Of a stretch of 64,000 nt of DNA, positions 7,791-15,869 are shown piece by piece. The notes under the pieces were generated by a model. The model had not been told where the DNA came from, searched no databases, and was given only the letters and a program-made list of their open reading frames with translations. The stretch's first letter is position 1, and the number at the start of each line of letters is the position of its first letter. The stretch comes from Streptomyces sp. TP-A0356. GTDB lineage: Bacteria; Actinomycetota; Actinomycetes; Streptomycetales; Streptomycetaceae. The DNA lies in the NCBI RefSeq assembly GCF_001417775.1, contig NZ_BBZJ01000025.1, positions 1 through 64,000 of the forward strand, in the 5' to 3' direction. Made by a program: the position numbers and the translations under genes.

Positions 7791-9160
7791 CCACCGCGAC
7801 CCGGCAGGGCCCCGGCGCCGACCGGCTGCCCCAGGAGGGCCCGTACCAGAGCTATGTGTACGCCTACCCGCACAAGACCGCCTACCGGAAGCTCCCCGAG
7901 CGCCCCTCGCTGCGGACGCTGTGGACGGCGGAGCCGAAGGACGCCCTCTCGCTCTACCTGCACATCCCCTTCTGCGAAGTCCGCTGCGGATTCTGCAACC
8001 TGTTCACCCGTATCGGCGCCCCCGACGGTCTGACCAGCGCCTATCTCGACGCCCTGGACCGCCAGGCGAGCGCCGTGCGCGCGGCCCTGGGAGAAGAGGA
8101 GCGGGTCCGGTTCGCCACCGCGGCCTTCGGTGGCGGCACGCCCACCTTCCTCACGGCCGCCGAACTGGAACGGCTCTGCGACATCGCCGAGCACCGCATG
8201 GGGGCCGACCTCGCGGCCGTCCCGCTGTCGGTGGAGGCCTCGCCCGCCACGGCCACCGCCGACCGGCTGGAGGTACTGGCCGCGCGGGGCACCACGCGGC
8301 TGAGCCTGGGCGTCCAGAGCTTCGACGACTCCGAGGCCCGAGCGGCCGTACGCCCACAGCGACGGGCTGACGTGGAGGCGGCACTCGGCCGCATACGCGA
8401 AGCCCGCATCCCGGTACTGAACATCGACCTGATCTACGGAATCGACGGTCAGACGGACGAGACATGGCTGCGCTCCCTGAACGCGGCCCTGGAATGGCGG
8501 CCCGAGGAGCTCTACCTCTACCCGCTCTACATACGGCCCCTGACCGGGCTCGGCAGGCGCGGCACCGGCACCGACCCCGCCTGGGACGAGCAGCGCCTGC
8601 GGCTGTACCGCCTGGGCCGCGACCACCTCCTGGCACACGGTTACGAGCAGCGGTCCATGCGCATGTTCCGCCGTGCCGACGCCCCGCCCCAGGGCGCGGA
8701 CGACTACGCCTGCCAGACCGACGGCATGATCGGGCTGGGCTGCGGCGCCCGCTCCTACACCGCCGGCCTGCACTACTCCTTCGACTACGCCGTCGGCATG
8801 CACCAGGTCCGCTCGATCATCGACGACTACGTCGCCCGCCCGGCGGCCGACTTCGCCCACGCCGAGTACGGCCGGCGCATCGACGCGGGCGAGGCCCGCC
8901 GACGCCATCTGCTGCAGTCGCTGCTGCAGGCCGACGGCCTGCGGATCGCCGACTATCGCACCAGGTTCGGACGCCTCCCCACCGATGACTTCGGAGCCGA
9001 ACTGCGGCGATTCGCCGAGCGGGGCTGGCTGGGGGACAGCGGTCCGCGGGTGGAGACGCTGCGGCTGACCCCGGAGGGCCTGGCGCACTCCGACGCCATC
9101 GGCCCGGAGCTGTTCTCGCCGGCCGTGCGGGCCGACATGGCCGCCTACGAGGGGAAGTGA
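7787..9160 (+). CDS. STM4012-family radical SAM protein (HemN/HemW-like)
   Basis: 457 residues, starting at the ATG of an ATGA overlap with STM4013. The radical SAM motif CEVRCGFC (Cys63, Cys67, Cys70) lies in LYLHIPFCEVRCGFCN, followed by GGGTPTFL at 115-122, SVEASPAT and RLSLGVQSFDD. This is the same layout as coproporphyrinogen dehydrogenase-like HemN/HemW enzymes, with a C-terminal winged-helix-like tail. It should bind a 4Fe-4S cluster and cleave S-adenosylmethionine. HemN relatives act as oxidases, methyltransferases or cyclopropanases, so the reaction cannot be read off. It is one of two distinct radical SAM enzymes in this operon, and it is not the genome's heme enzyme by context. Confidence 0.85.
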   Translation: MTTATRQGPGADRLPQEGPYQSYVYAYPHKTAYRKLPERPSLRTLWTAEPKDALSLYLHIPFCEVRCGFCNLFTRIGAPDGLTSAYLDALDRQASAVRAALGEEERVRFATAAFGGGTPTFLTAAELERLCDIAEHRMGADLAAVPLSVEASPATATADRLEVLAARGTTRLSLGVQSFDDSEARAAVRPQRRADVEAALGRIREARIPVLNIDLIYGIDGQTDETWLRSLNAALEWRPEELYLYPLYIRPLTGLGRRGTGTDPAWDEQRLRLYRLGRDHLLAHGYEQRSMRMFRRADAPPQGADDYACQTDGMIGLGCGARSYTAGLHYSFDYAVGMHQVRSIIDDYVARPAADFAHAEYGRRIDAGEARRRHLLQSLLQADGLRIADYRTRFGRLPTDDFGAELRRFAERGWLGDSGPRVETLRLTPEGLAHSDAIGPELFSPAVRADMAAYEGK

Positions 9161-9171
9161 CGGCTCGCTCC

Positions 9172-10071
9172 ATGGACCTGACGCTCCTGTACCGCGGTCC
9201 CCTGGCGTCCTGCGACTACGACTGTCCCTACTGCCCGTTCGCCAAGCGGCGCGACAGCCGGGAGCAGTTGCACACCGACCGCCGCTGCCTGGAACGGTTC
9301 GCCGGGTGGGCCGCCGCCCGGACCGATGACCGGCTCTCGGTACTGTTCACCCCCTGGGGCGAGGGCCTGGTGCGCTCCTGGTACCGGCGCACCCTGGTCG
9401 AGCTGTCGCACCGGGCGCACATCCGCCGCGTGGCGATCCAGACCAACCTCAGCTGCCGCACCGACTGGCTCGCGGACGCCGATCTCGACACCCTGGCCCT
9501 GTGGTGCACGTACCACCCGGGACAGACTCCCTACGACCGGTTCCTGGCCAAGTGCCAGGACCTGGCCCGGCGCGGGGTCCGCTTCAGTGTCGGTGTCGTC
9601 GGCCTGCCCGAACACCTGGAGCAGGCCCGGCGCCTGCGCGCCGATCTGCCCGAGCAGGTGTACCTGTGGGTCAACGCGGCCGAGGGCCATACGTACGACG
9701 ACGCGGAAGCCGGGCACTGGACGGCCCTGGATCCCCTCTTCCCCTACAGCCGTCACCCCCACGCCAGCGCGGGCCTGCCCTGCCGCACCGGTGAATCCGT
9801 GCTCTCGGTCGACGGCGACGGCACGGTCCGCCGCTGCCACTTCGTCCGCACGGAGCTCGGCAACCTCTACGACGGCTCGTACCGGACCGCGCTGCGCCCC
9901 CGTCCCTGCCCGCTCGCGGTGTGTGACTGCCACATCGGCTATGTGCACCTCGAAACCCTGCCGCTCTACGACGTGTTCGCGGGCGGCGTGCTGGAACGCA
10001 TACCCGCGCTGACGACCGTGGCGCGGCAGCTCGGACCGCTGCTCGACGCGAGCGTCGAACGGAACGACTGA
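9172..10071 (+). CDS. STM4011-family radical SAM protein
   Basis: 299 residues from the ATG at 9172, the family's usual LTLLYRGPL opening. A GTG at 9157 overlapping the previous stop is the alternative. The cluster motif CDYDCPYC gives Cys14, Cys18 and Cys21. A C-terminal cysteine group (Cys204, 222, 246, 251, 253, in PCRTGE, RRCHFVRTELGNLYDG and CPLAVCDCHIG) resembles a SPASM/twitch auxiliary iron-sulfur domain, which is common in enzymes that modify peptides. Last gene of the five-gene operon. Substrate unknown; no precursor peptide gene is evident nearby. Confidence 0.8.
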   Translation: MDLTLLYRGPLASCDYDCPYCPFAKRRDSREQLHTDRRCLERFAGWAAARTDDRLSVLFTPWGEGLVRSWYRRTLVELSHRAHIRRVAIQTNLSCRTDWLADADLDTLALWCTYHPGQTPYDRFLAKCQDLARRGVRFSVGVVGLPEHLEQARRLRADLPEQVYLWVNAAEGHTYDDAEAGHWTALDPLFPYSRHPHASAGLPCRTGESVLSVDGDGTVRRCHFVRTELGNLYDGSYRTALRPRPCPLAVCDCHIGYVHLETLPLYDVFAGGVLERIPALTTVARQLGPLLDASVERND

Positions 10072-10224
10072 CCGCCGGGCCCGCACCCGGCCGCGTCGGA
10101 CCCGGTTGGCCGCGCAGGCGCGGCGTGCGTCCCGAGAGCCCTTCGGGCGACCGGAACGGGGCTTCGCATCGACCTCCGCGTGCCGCGCTTGCCGCCCGTG
10201 CGGGCCCGCCCGTAACGTCCGCAC

Positions 10225-10575
10225 GTGATCAATGGGGCACACGTCGTGATCTACTCCCGCGACGCCGAGGAGGACCGGGCCTTCTTCCGGGACGTCCTCG
10301 GCTGGCCGCACGTGGACGCCGGCCGCGGCTGGCTCGTCTTCAAGGCCCCGCCGGCCGAAGTCGCTCTCCACCCGGCCGACGGCGAACCGTGGCACGAGCT
10401 GATGCTGATGTGCGACGACCTCGACGTCACGATGGCCGAACTCACCGCGAAGGGCGTCGAGTTCACCCGCCCGGTCGTCGAGGCCCGCTGGGGTCGGCTC
10501 ACCGGCTTCCGGCTCCCGGGCGGGGGCGAGATCGGCCTGTACGAGCCGCTCCACCCGGTGGCGCTCGGGCTGTGA
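10225..10575 (+). CDS. VOC-family (glyoxalase/bleomycin-resistance fold) protein
   Basis: 116 residues, the size of one VOC domain with paired beta-alpha-beta-beta-beta modules. The GTG start lacks a strong ribosome site. Typical features are VVIYSRDAEEDRAFFRDVLGW near the N-terminus, the mid-chain HELMLMCDDLDVTMAELTAKG, and the terminal GGGEIGLYEPLHP carrying the last metal-position glutamate. Such proteins are metal-dependent lyases, dioxygenases or small-molecule binding proteins. It stands alone 150 bases after the STM operon and before a convergent MFS gene, with no contextual clue to substrate. Confidence 0.8.
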   Translation: MINGAHVVIYSRDAEEDRAFFRDVLGWPHVDAGRGWLVFKAPPAEVALHPADGEPWHELMLMCDDLDVTMAELTAKGVEFTRPVVEARWGRLTGFRLPGGGEIGLYEPLHPVALGL

Positions 10576-10579
10576 CCCA

Positions 10580-10594
10580 CGGGCCTTCGGCCCG
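10580..10594. terminator. Hairpin after the VOC gene
   Basis: CGGGCC (10580-10585), loop TTC, GGCCCG (10589-10594) starts five bases after the VOC stop. It is a short perfect stem, GC-rich and without a U tract, as usual for actinomycetes. It sits between convergent genes. Confidence 0.5.
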
Positions 10595-10662
10595 CGGTGC
10601 CCCGCCCGGCGGACCGGATCCCCGACCGGAGCGGTGCCGGGGACCCGGGTGAACGCGGTGTC

Positions 10663-12015
10663 TCAGGCCGTGACCGTCTCCCGGCTGGAGGCCTCGCGCG
10701 CCGGGTGCTCGCCGAGCCGCTCCGTCGGCACCTTGTGGGTCTCACGGGCGGTGAGGGCGGCGACGACCGGGGGAAGACACAGGGCCGCGGAGAACAGGGC
10801 CACCGAGAACCAGTCGGTCCCGTTCGGGCCCGCGATCTGCGCGGCGAAGGTGACCGCGAACCCGGCGACCGCGAAGCCGATCTGCGTACCGATCGCCATG
10901 CCGGACAGCCGGACCCGGGTCGGGAACATCTCGCCGTAGAAGGAGGGCCAGACGCCGTTCGCCGCGCTGTAGACGACGCCGAAGGCGACGATCCCGAGGA
11001 GCAGGGTCAGCGGATAGGAGCCGGTCGAGATCGCCCACAGGTACAGGAACATCGTCACGGCGCTGCCGACCGCGCCGATCAGATACACCGGGCGACGGCC
11101 GATACGGTCGGACAGCATGGCCCACAGCGGAATGGCGGCCAGCGCGACGAGGTTGGCGAGTGCGCCGACCCACAGCATGGAGGAGCGCCCCATCCCGACC
11201 GGCTCGCTGGTCGCGTACGCCAGCGCCCAGACGGTGAAGATCGTCGAGACCGAGGCGATGAGCGCACCCGCCACCACCCGCAGCACGTCCGCCCAGTGCT
11301 CACGCAGCAGCACCGCCAGGGGCAGCCTCGCGACGCCCTCGGTGGTGGCCTGCTGGGCGAAGGCCGGCGTCTCCGCGAGCCCCCGGCGGATGACGTAGCC
11401 GACGACGGCGACCGCGATGCTCAGCCAGAACGGGACCCGCCAGCCCCAGGACACCAGCTGGCTCTCGGGGAGCGCGGCGACCGGGATGAACACGAGCGTG
11501 GCGATGAGCTGTCCGCCCTGGGTGCCGCTGAGCGTGAAGCTGGTGAAGAAGCCGCGCCGGTGCGGTGGTGCGTGTTCCAGGCTCATGGAGCCGGCGCTGG
11601 CCTGCTCGCCCGCCGCCGAGATGCCCTGCAGGACGCGGCACAGCACCAGCAGCACCGGGGCGAGGCCCCCGACCTGGGCGCGCGTGGGCAGACAGCCGAT
11701 GAGGAACGTCGACAGACCCATCAGGATCAGCGTGAAGACCATGATCTTCTTACGGCCGAGGCGGTCGCCGAAGTGGCCGAGGAAGAGCGCGCCGATGGGG
11801 CGGGCCGCGTAGGCGACGCCGAAGGTGGCCAGCGAGAGCAAGGTCGCGGTGGCCGGGTCGGAGGCGTCGAAGAAGACCTTGGGGAAGATCAGGGCGGCCG
11901 CGCTGCCGTAGAGGAAGAAGTCGTAGTACTCCAGGGCGCTGCCGATCCAGGCGGCCGTCGCGGCCTTCTTCGGCTGGCCGGGCGGGGCGTCCGGGGGTGC
12001 GGCGGGGACAGACAC
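10663..12015 (-). CDS. MFS transporter, metabolite:H+ symporter (MHS) family, shikimate/aromatic acid type
   Basis: 450 residues, twelve predicted membrane helices. The start has a good GGAG site before the GTG at 12015. The first loop GHFGDRLGRKKIMVFTLILMG and the LEYYDFFLYGSAAALIFPKVFF opening are hallmarks of the MHS group (ShiA, KgtP, ProP relatives). These symport organic acids with protons across the cytoplasmic membrane. Shikimate or quinate is the likely cargo, inferred from the dehydrogenase and dehydroshikimate dehydratase genes just beyond the adjacent TetR. The upstream region carries inverted repeats that could be the regulator's binding site. Confidence 0.85.
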   Translation of the reverse strand: MSVPAAPPDAPPGQPKKAATAAWIGSALEYYDFFLYGSAAALIFPKVFFDASDPATATLLSLATFGVAYAARPIGALFLGHFGDRLGRKKIMVFTLILMGLSTFLIGCLPTRAQVGGLAPVLLVLCRVLQGISAAGEQASAGSMSLEHAPPHRRGFFTSFTLSGTQGGQLIATLVFIPVAALPESQLVSWGWRVPFWLSIAVAVVGYVIRRGLAETPAFAQQATTEGVARLPLAVLLREHWADVLRVVAGALIASVSTIFTVWALAYATSEPVGMGRSSMLWVGALANLVALAAIPLWAMLSDRIGRRPVYLIGAVGSAVTMFLYLWAISTGSYPLTLLLGIVAFGVVYSAANGVWPSFYGEMFPTRVRLSGMAIGTQIGFAVAGFAVTFAAQIAGPNGTDWFSVALFSAALCLPPVVAALTARETHKVPTERLGEHPAREASSRETVTA

Positions 12016-12055
12016 GGCGTGCTCCTTCGAGGGGACTCCGACGTAAGCGGAGTCA

Positions 12056-12085
12056 GGGGCAGGGAGGGGCAGGGAGGGGCAGGGC
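12056..12085. repeat. Short tandem repeat GGGGCAGGGA x3
   Basis: Three consecutive near-identical 10-base units of GGGGCAGGGA lie in the leader region upstream of the MFS gene. They are simple-sequence and probably arose by slippage. No function is apparent. Confidence 0.5.
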
Positions 12086-12148
12086 GAGGAGGGAGTGCCG
12101 GATCCCTGGGGTGACGGGGCGGCCGTGCCGGGTGCTACCCGGCTAATT

Positions 12149-12175
12149 AACCCACTGGGTAGTTAGTAGTGGGTT
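12149..12175. promoter_or_regulatory. Overlapping inverted repeats upstream of MFS gene
   Basis: AACCCACT (12149-12156) and AGTGGGTT (12168-12175) form a perfect 8-bp inverted repeat with an 11-base spacer. A shorter palindrome, ACCCACTGGGT, spans 12150-12160 inside it. The sequence is AT-rich relative to its surroundings, about 135 bases upstream of the MFS start. This is a candidate operator for the neighbouring TetR protein. Confidence 0.5.
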
Positions 12176-12263
12176 GGCCAGTGATGTTGCGCCGACGTTT
12201 CCCGGGTGTCAAGAGGTCGCGCCGAACGCTCTTCGCCGGACCCGGTCGCCGACGGCGTTCGGC

Positions 12264-12929
12264 TCAGTCCTCCGTGCGATCCGCCGTCAGATACGCGATG
12301 ACCATGTCACCGAGCATCCTGCGGTAGTGCTCCCGCTGGTCGGCGGCCACCAGGTCCCGGCCGAAGAGGGCCCCGAACGTATGCCGGTTGGCGACCCGGA
12401 AGAAGCAGAACGAGCTGATCAGCGCGTGCAGGTCGACGGCGTCGACGTCCGCCGTGAACAGCCCCGAGGCGCGGCCCGCCGCCAGGATGCGGCCGGTCAC
12501 CTCCAGGGCGGGCGAGCCGATCGTGCCCAGCTCCTCGGACGCGGCGATGTGCTCGGCGCCGTGGATGTTCTCGATGCTCACCAGGCGGATGAAGTCGGGG
12601 TGCCGCTCATGGTGGTCGAAGGTGAGCTCGGCGAGCCGGCGGATGGCCGCGACCGGGTCCAGGTGCTCGACGTCCAGCTCCTGCTCCGCCTGGCGGATCA
12701 CCCCGTACGCCCGCTCCAGGACGGCCGTGAACAACTGCTCCTTGCCGCCGAAGTAGTAGTAGATCATCCGCTTCGTGGTGCGGGTGCGGGCGGCGATCTC
12801 GTCGACCCTGGCCCCGTCGTACCCGGCGCGCGCGAACTCCTGCGTCGCCACGTCGAGGATCTCGGCCTTCGTGCGGGCGGCGTCGCGGATGCGGCCGCCT
12901 GGTCGTGCCGGTTCGTCGACGCTGGTCAT
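12264..12929 (-). CDS. TetR-family regulator of the shikimate/quinate set
   Basis: 221 residues; ATG at 12929 with AAGGAA ahead. The N-terminal region has AARTKAEILDVATQEFARAG and the recognition region ARVDEIAARTRTTKRMIYYY, the TetR signature. The C-terminal domain resembles the class often found beside protocatechuate or shikimate catabolic genes. It lies between the MFS transporter (same strand, downstream) and the divergent dehydrogenase gene, so it is well placed to control both. The inducer is probably a pathway acid, but that is inference. A longer upstream start exists without a ribosome site. Confidence 0.88.
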   Translation of the reverse strand: MTSVDEPARPGGRIRDAARTKAEILDVATQEFARAGYDGARVDEIAARTRTTKRMIYYYFGGKEQLFTAVLERAYGVIRQAEQELDVEHLDPVAAIRRLAELTFDHHERHPDFIRLVSIENIHGAEHIAASEELGTIGSPALEVTGRILAAGRASGLFTADVDAVDLHALISSFCFFRVANRHTFGALFGRDLVAADQREHYRRMLGDMVIAYLTADRTED

Positions 12930-13095
12930 CGGGTTCCTTCGGGCGTGGGGCAGGTCTGCCGGCTCGTGCGCCTCCGGGGCGCCCCTGCGGCTCACTCGCG
13001 TGCCCGCGATTGTAGAAGCCCGTTCGCGCCTGCGTGGAAGCCCGTTCGTGCCGCGTTCCCCGAGAGGTCTTCCCCTGCCCCGGGACGGCTGCTAT

Positions 13096-13120
13096 GACTA
13101 ACGTACTAGTTCGTACATTG
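13096..13120. promoter_or_regulatory. Candidate operator/promoter of the shikimate dehydrogenase operon
   Basis: CGTACTAGTTCG (13102-13113) is an imperfect palindrome centred on ACTAGT, inside an AT-rich block 20-40 bases before the dehydrogenase ATG. The GACTAAC just upstream also appears on the minus strand in the MFS upstream region (ACTAACTACCC...), which hints at one regulator for both. Weak evidence by eye only. Confidence 0.4.
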
Positions 13121-13133
13121 CTGTAGGAGGACC

Positions 13134-14012
13134 ATGGTGCCCCAGGACTCGTATCTCGTCGGCCTCATCGGCTCGGGCATCGGTCCCTCGCTCAGCCCCG
13201 CGCTGCACCAGCGGGAGGCCGACCGCCAAGGGGTGCGCTACCTCTACCGGCTGATCGACATCGACCGCCTCGGCGTCGGCGCGGAGGCCGTCGGCGACCT
13301 CGTGCGGGCCGCCCGCGACCTGGGCTTCGACGGACTGAACATCACTCACCCGTGCAAGCAGCTCGTCATCCCGCACCTCGACGCGCTCGCCCCACAGGCC
13401 GAGGCCCTCGGCGCGGTCAACACCGTCGTCTTCGAGGACGGCCGCGCCGTCGGCCACAACACGGACGTCACCGGTTTCGCCGCCTCCTTCGCCCGCGGGC
13501 TGCCCGACGCCCCGCTGGAGCGGGTGGCGCAACTGGGCGCGGGCGGAGCGGGTGCGGCCGTCGCGCACGCCCTGCTGACGCTCGGCGCCGGACACCTCAC
13601 CGTCGTCGACGCGCTGCCCGACCGCGCGGCCGGTCTCGCCGCCGCCCTGAAGCGGCACTTCGGCGCCGAGCGCGCGGCCGCGGCCGGCCCCGAGGCGCTG
13701 CCGGCACTGCTGGGGGACGCCGACGGCATCGTGCACGCCACCCCCACCGGCATGGCAGCCCACCCCGGCCTGCCGCTCCCGGCCGAGCTGCTGCACCCCG
13801 GTCTGTGGGTCGCCGAGGTGGTCTACCGCCCGCTGGAGACCGAACTGCTGCGCACCGCCGGCGCGCTCGGCTGCGCCACGCTCGACGGTGGTGGCATGGC
13901 CGTCTTCCAGGCCGCGGACGCATTCCGCCTGTTCACTGGCCGGGAGCCCGACTCCACGCGCATGCTCACGGACATCGCCGAGCTGGCCGGGGCCGCCGGC
14001 GCCCGCAACTAG
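13134..14012 (+). CDS. Shikimate/quinate dehydrogenase (AroE-like, catabolic)
   Basis: 292 residues; strong GTAGGAGG site before the ATG. The AroE fold is clear. The N-terminal substrate domain has SGIGPSLSPALHQREAD and GLNITHPCKQLVIPHLD, whose lysine is the catalytic base. The Rossmann domain has QLGAGGAGAAVAHALL, a GAGGAG nucleotide loop. The THPCKQ block and its catabolic neighbours point to NAD(P)-dependent oxidation of shikimate or quinate rather than biosynthesis. It forms an operon with the dehydratase 23 bases downstream, under likely TetR control. Shikimate and quinate specificity cannot be separated by eye. Confidence 0.85.
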   Translation: MVPQDSYLVGLIGSGIGPSLSPALHQREADRQGVRYLYRLIDIDRLGVGAEAVGDLVRAARDLGFDGLNITHPCKQLVIPHLDALAPQAEALGAVNTVVFEDGRAVGHNTDVTGFAASFARGLPDAPLERVAQLGAGGAGAAVAHALLTLGAGHLTVVDALPDRAAGLAAALKRHFGAERAAAAGPEALPALLGDADGIVHATPTGMAAHPGLPLPAELLHPGLWVAEVVYRPLETELLRTAGALGCATLDGGGMAVFQAADAFRLFTGREPDSTRMLTDIAELAGAAGARN

Positions 14013-14035
14013 GTCGCTTCTGGAGGGAAGCCATC

Positions 14036-15826
14036 GTGCGTACGTCCATCGCCACCGTCTCGCTCAGCGGATACCTGACCGAGAAGCTCACGGCCGCCGC
14101 CCGGGCCGGCTTCGACGGCGTCGAGATCTTCGAGAACGACCTGCTCGCCAGTCCCCTGACCCCGGAGGAGGTCCGGGCGCGCTGCGCCGACCTAGGGCTG
14201 ACCATCGACCTCTACCAGCCGCTGCGCGACATCGAGGCCGTCCCCGCGGACGAGTTCGAGCGCAGTCTGCGCCGGGCCCGGCACAAGTTCGAGCTGATGA
14301 ACCGGCTCGGCGCGGACACCGTCCTGGTCTGCTCCAGCGTCTCCCCGCTCGCCGAGGACGACGACGCCCTCGCGGCCCGGCAGCTGCGCCGGCTCGCCGA
14401 CCTCGCCCAGGAGTTCGGGATCCGTGTCGCCTACGAGGCACTGGCCTGGGGGCGGCACGTCAGTACGTACGACCACGCGTGGCGCATCGTCGAGGCGGCG
14501 GACCACCCCGCGCTCGGCACCTGCCTCGACAGCTTCCACATCCTGGCCCGGGGCAGCGACCCCCGGGGCATCGAGGACATCCCCGGCGAGAAGATCTTCT
14601 TCCTGCAGCTGGCCGATGCTCCGCTGATGGCCATGGACGTCCTGCAGTGGAGCCGGCACTACCGCTGCTTCCCCGGTCAGGGCGGCCTCGACGTCGCCGG
14701 GCTGCTCGGCCATGTGATGCGCGCCGGCTACACCGGACCGCTGTCCCTGGAGGTCTTCAACGACGTCTTCCGGCAGGCCGAGTCCGGCCCCACCGCCGTG
14801 GACGCGCGGCGGTCCCTGCTCGTCCTGCAGGAGGCGACCGGGCTCGCCACCCCGCCGCCGCCCGTCGTGCCGACCGGTGTCGCCTTCGCCGAACTCGTCA
14901 CCGCGGACATCGATCCGGTCGCCGCGGTCCTCGGCGCGCTCGGCTTCGCCCGCACAGCCCGGCACCGCACCAAGCCCGTGGACCTCTGGGAGCAGGGCCG
15001 GGCCCGCGTCCTCGTCAACACCGGGCCGGCCGCGCGCCGCGACGGCACCGCGCTCGCCGCCGTCGGCCTCGTATCACCCGACCCGACGGCCGCCGCCCGC
15101 CGCGCCGAGGTCCTCCTCGCACCGGTCCTGCCGCGTCGGCGCGCCGCACAGGACGCGCCGCTGGAGGCGGTGGCCGCGCCCGACGGCACGGAGCTGTTCT
15201 TCTGCGCATCCGACCGGCCCGAACCGGCCGGCTGGCGGCGCGACTTCGAGGACGTGCCGCACGAGCCCCCGGCCCCCGCGGTGGACCGCATCGACCACCT
15301 CGCCCTCACCCAGCCCTGGCACCAGTTCGACGAGGCGGCCCTCTTCCACCGCAGCGTGCTCGGACTGCACGCCCAGGACAGTGTGGATGTCGCCGACCCG
15401 TACGGACTGCACCGCAGCCGCGCCGTCACCAACGCCGACGGCAGCGTACGCATCGCCCTGAGCGTCGGACCCGCGCCCACCGACGACGGCGCCCGCGCGC
15501 AGCACATCGCGCTCGCCACCGGGGATGTGGTCGCGGCCGCCCGGCGCTTCCGCGAGGCGGGCGGCCGGCTCCTGGAGGTGCCCGCGAACTACCACGACGA
15601 CCTGGCGGCCCGGTACGAGTTCGCCGACGGCGAGCTGGAGACGTACCGCGACCTGGGGATCCTCTACGACCGCGACGCGGACGGCACCTTCCGCCACTGC
15701 TACACACAGACCGTCGGCCGTGTCTTCTTCGAACTGGTCCAGCGGGACGGCGGATACCGGGGCTACGGCGCCGCGAACGCACCGGTGCGGCTGGCCGCGC
15801 AGCACGGGGGGCGGCCGGTGCGCTGA
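14036..15826 (+). CDS. Bifunctional 3-dehydroshikimate dehydratase / HPPD-like protein (QuiC1/QsuB type)
   Basis: 596 residues; GTG preceded by TGGAGGGA. Residues 1 to about 275 form a xylose-isomerase-like TIM barrel (GFDGVEIFENDLLASPL, YEALAWGRHVSTYDHAW, FFLQLADAPLM, LEVFND), matching 3-dehydroshikimate dehydratase, which makes protocatechuate. The remainder is a 4-hydroxyphenylpyruvate dioxygenase-like pair of VOC modules with metal-ligand positions in DHLALTQPW, QHIALATGD and RVFFELVQRDGGYRGYG. The C-terminal domain's reaction is unsettled in this fusion family. With the dehydrogenase and importer it completes a shikimate-to-protocatechuate route; no protocatechuate dioxygenase is in the window. 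Confidence 0.82.
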   Translation: MRTSIATVSLSGYLTEKLTAAARAGFDGVEIFENDLLASPLTPEEVRARCADLGLTIDLYQPLRDIEAVPADEFERSLRRARHKFELMNRLGADTVLVCSSVSPLAEDDDALAARQLRRLADLAQEFGIRVAYEALAWGRHVSTYDHAWRIVEAADHPALGTCLDSFHILARGSDPRGIEDIPGEKIFFLQLADAPLMAMDVLQWSRHYRCFPGQGGLDVAGLLGHVMRAGYTGPLSLEVFNDVFRQAESGPTAVDARRSLLVLQEATGLATPPPPVVPTGVAFAELVTADIDPVAAVLGALGFARTARHRTKPVDLWEQGRARVLVNTGPAARRDGTALAAVGLVSPDPTAAARRAEVLLAPVLPRRRAAQDAPLEAVAAPDGTELFFCASDRPEPAGWRRDFEDVPHEPPAPAVDRIDHLALTQPWHQFDEAALFHRSVLGLHAQDSVDVADPYGLHRSRAVTNADGSVRIALSVGPAPTDDGARAQHIALATGDVVAAARRFREAGGRLLEVPANYHDDLAARYEFADGELETYRDLGILYDRDADGTFRHCYTQTVGRVFFELVQRDGGYRGYGAANAPVRLAAQHGGRPVR

Positions 15827-15849
15827 CGGTGGCCGGACGTCCTCCGGTC

Positions 15850-15869
15850 CTAGGGCTCTTCCGCCCTAG
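15850..15869. terminator. Hairpin between convergent genes
   Basis: CTAGGGC (15850-15856), loop TCTTCC, GCCCTAG (15863-15869) lies between the dehydratase stop and the convergent TerB-like gene, and it includes that gene's stop codon. It could end transcription in both directions. Confidence 0.45.

Noticed and set aside
10072..10224. Possible small precursor-peptide gene after STM4011
   Set aside because: No short frame with a ribosome site and coding-like composition is present in the gap.
10597..12114. Long plus-strand frame over the MFS gene
   Set aside because: Composition is Gly/Arg/Asp-rich with no domain, and it exactly mirrors the transporter gene.
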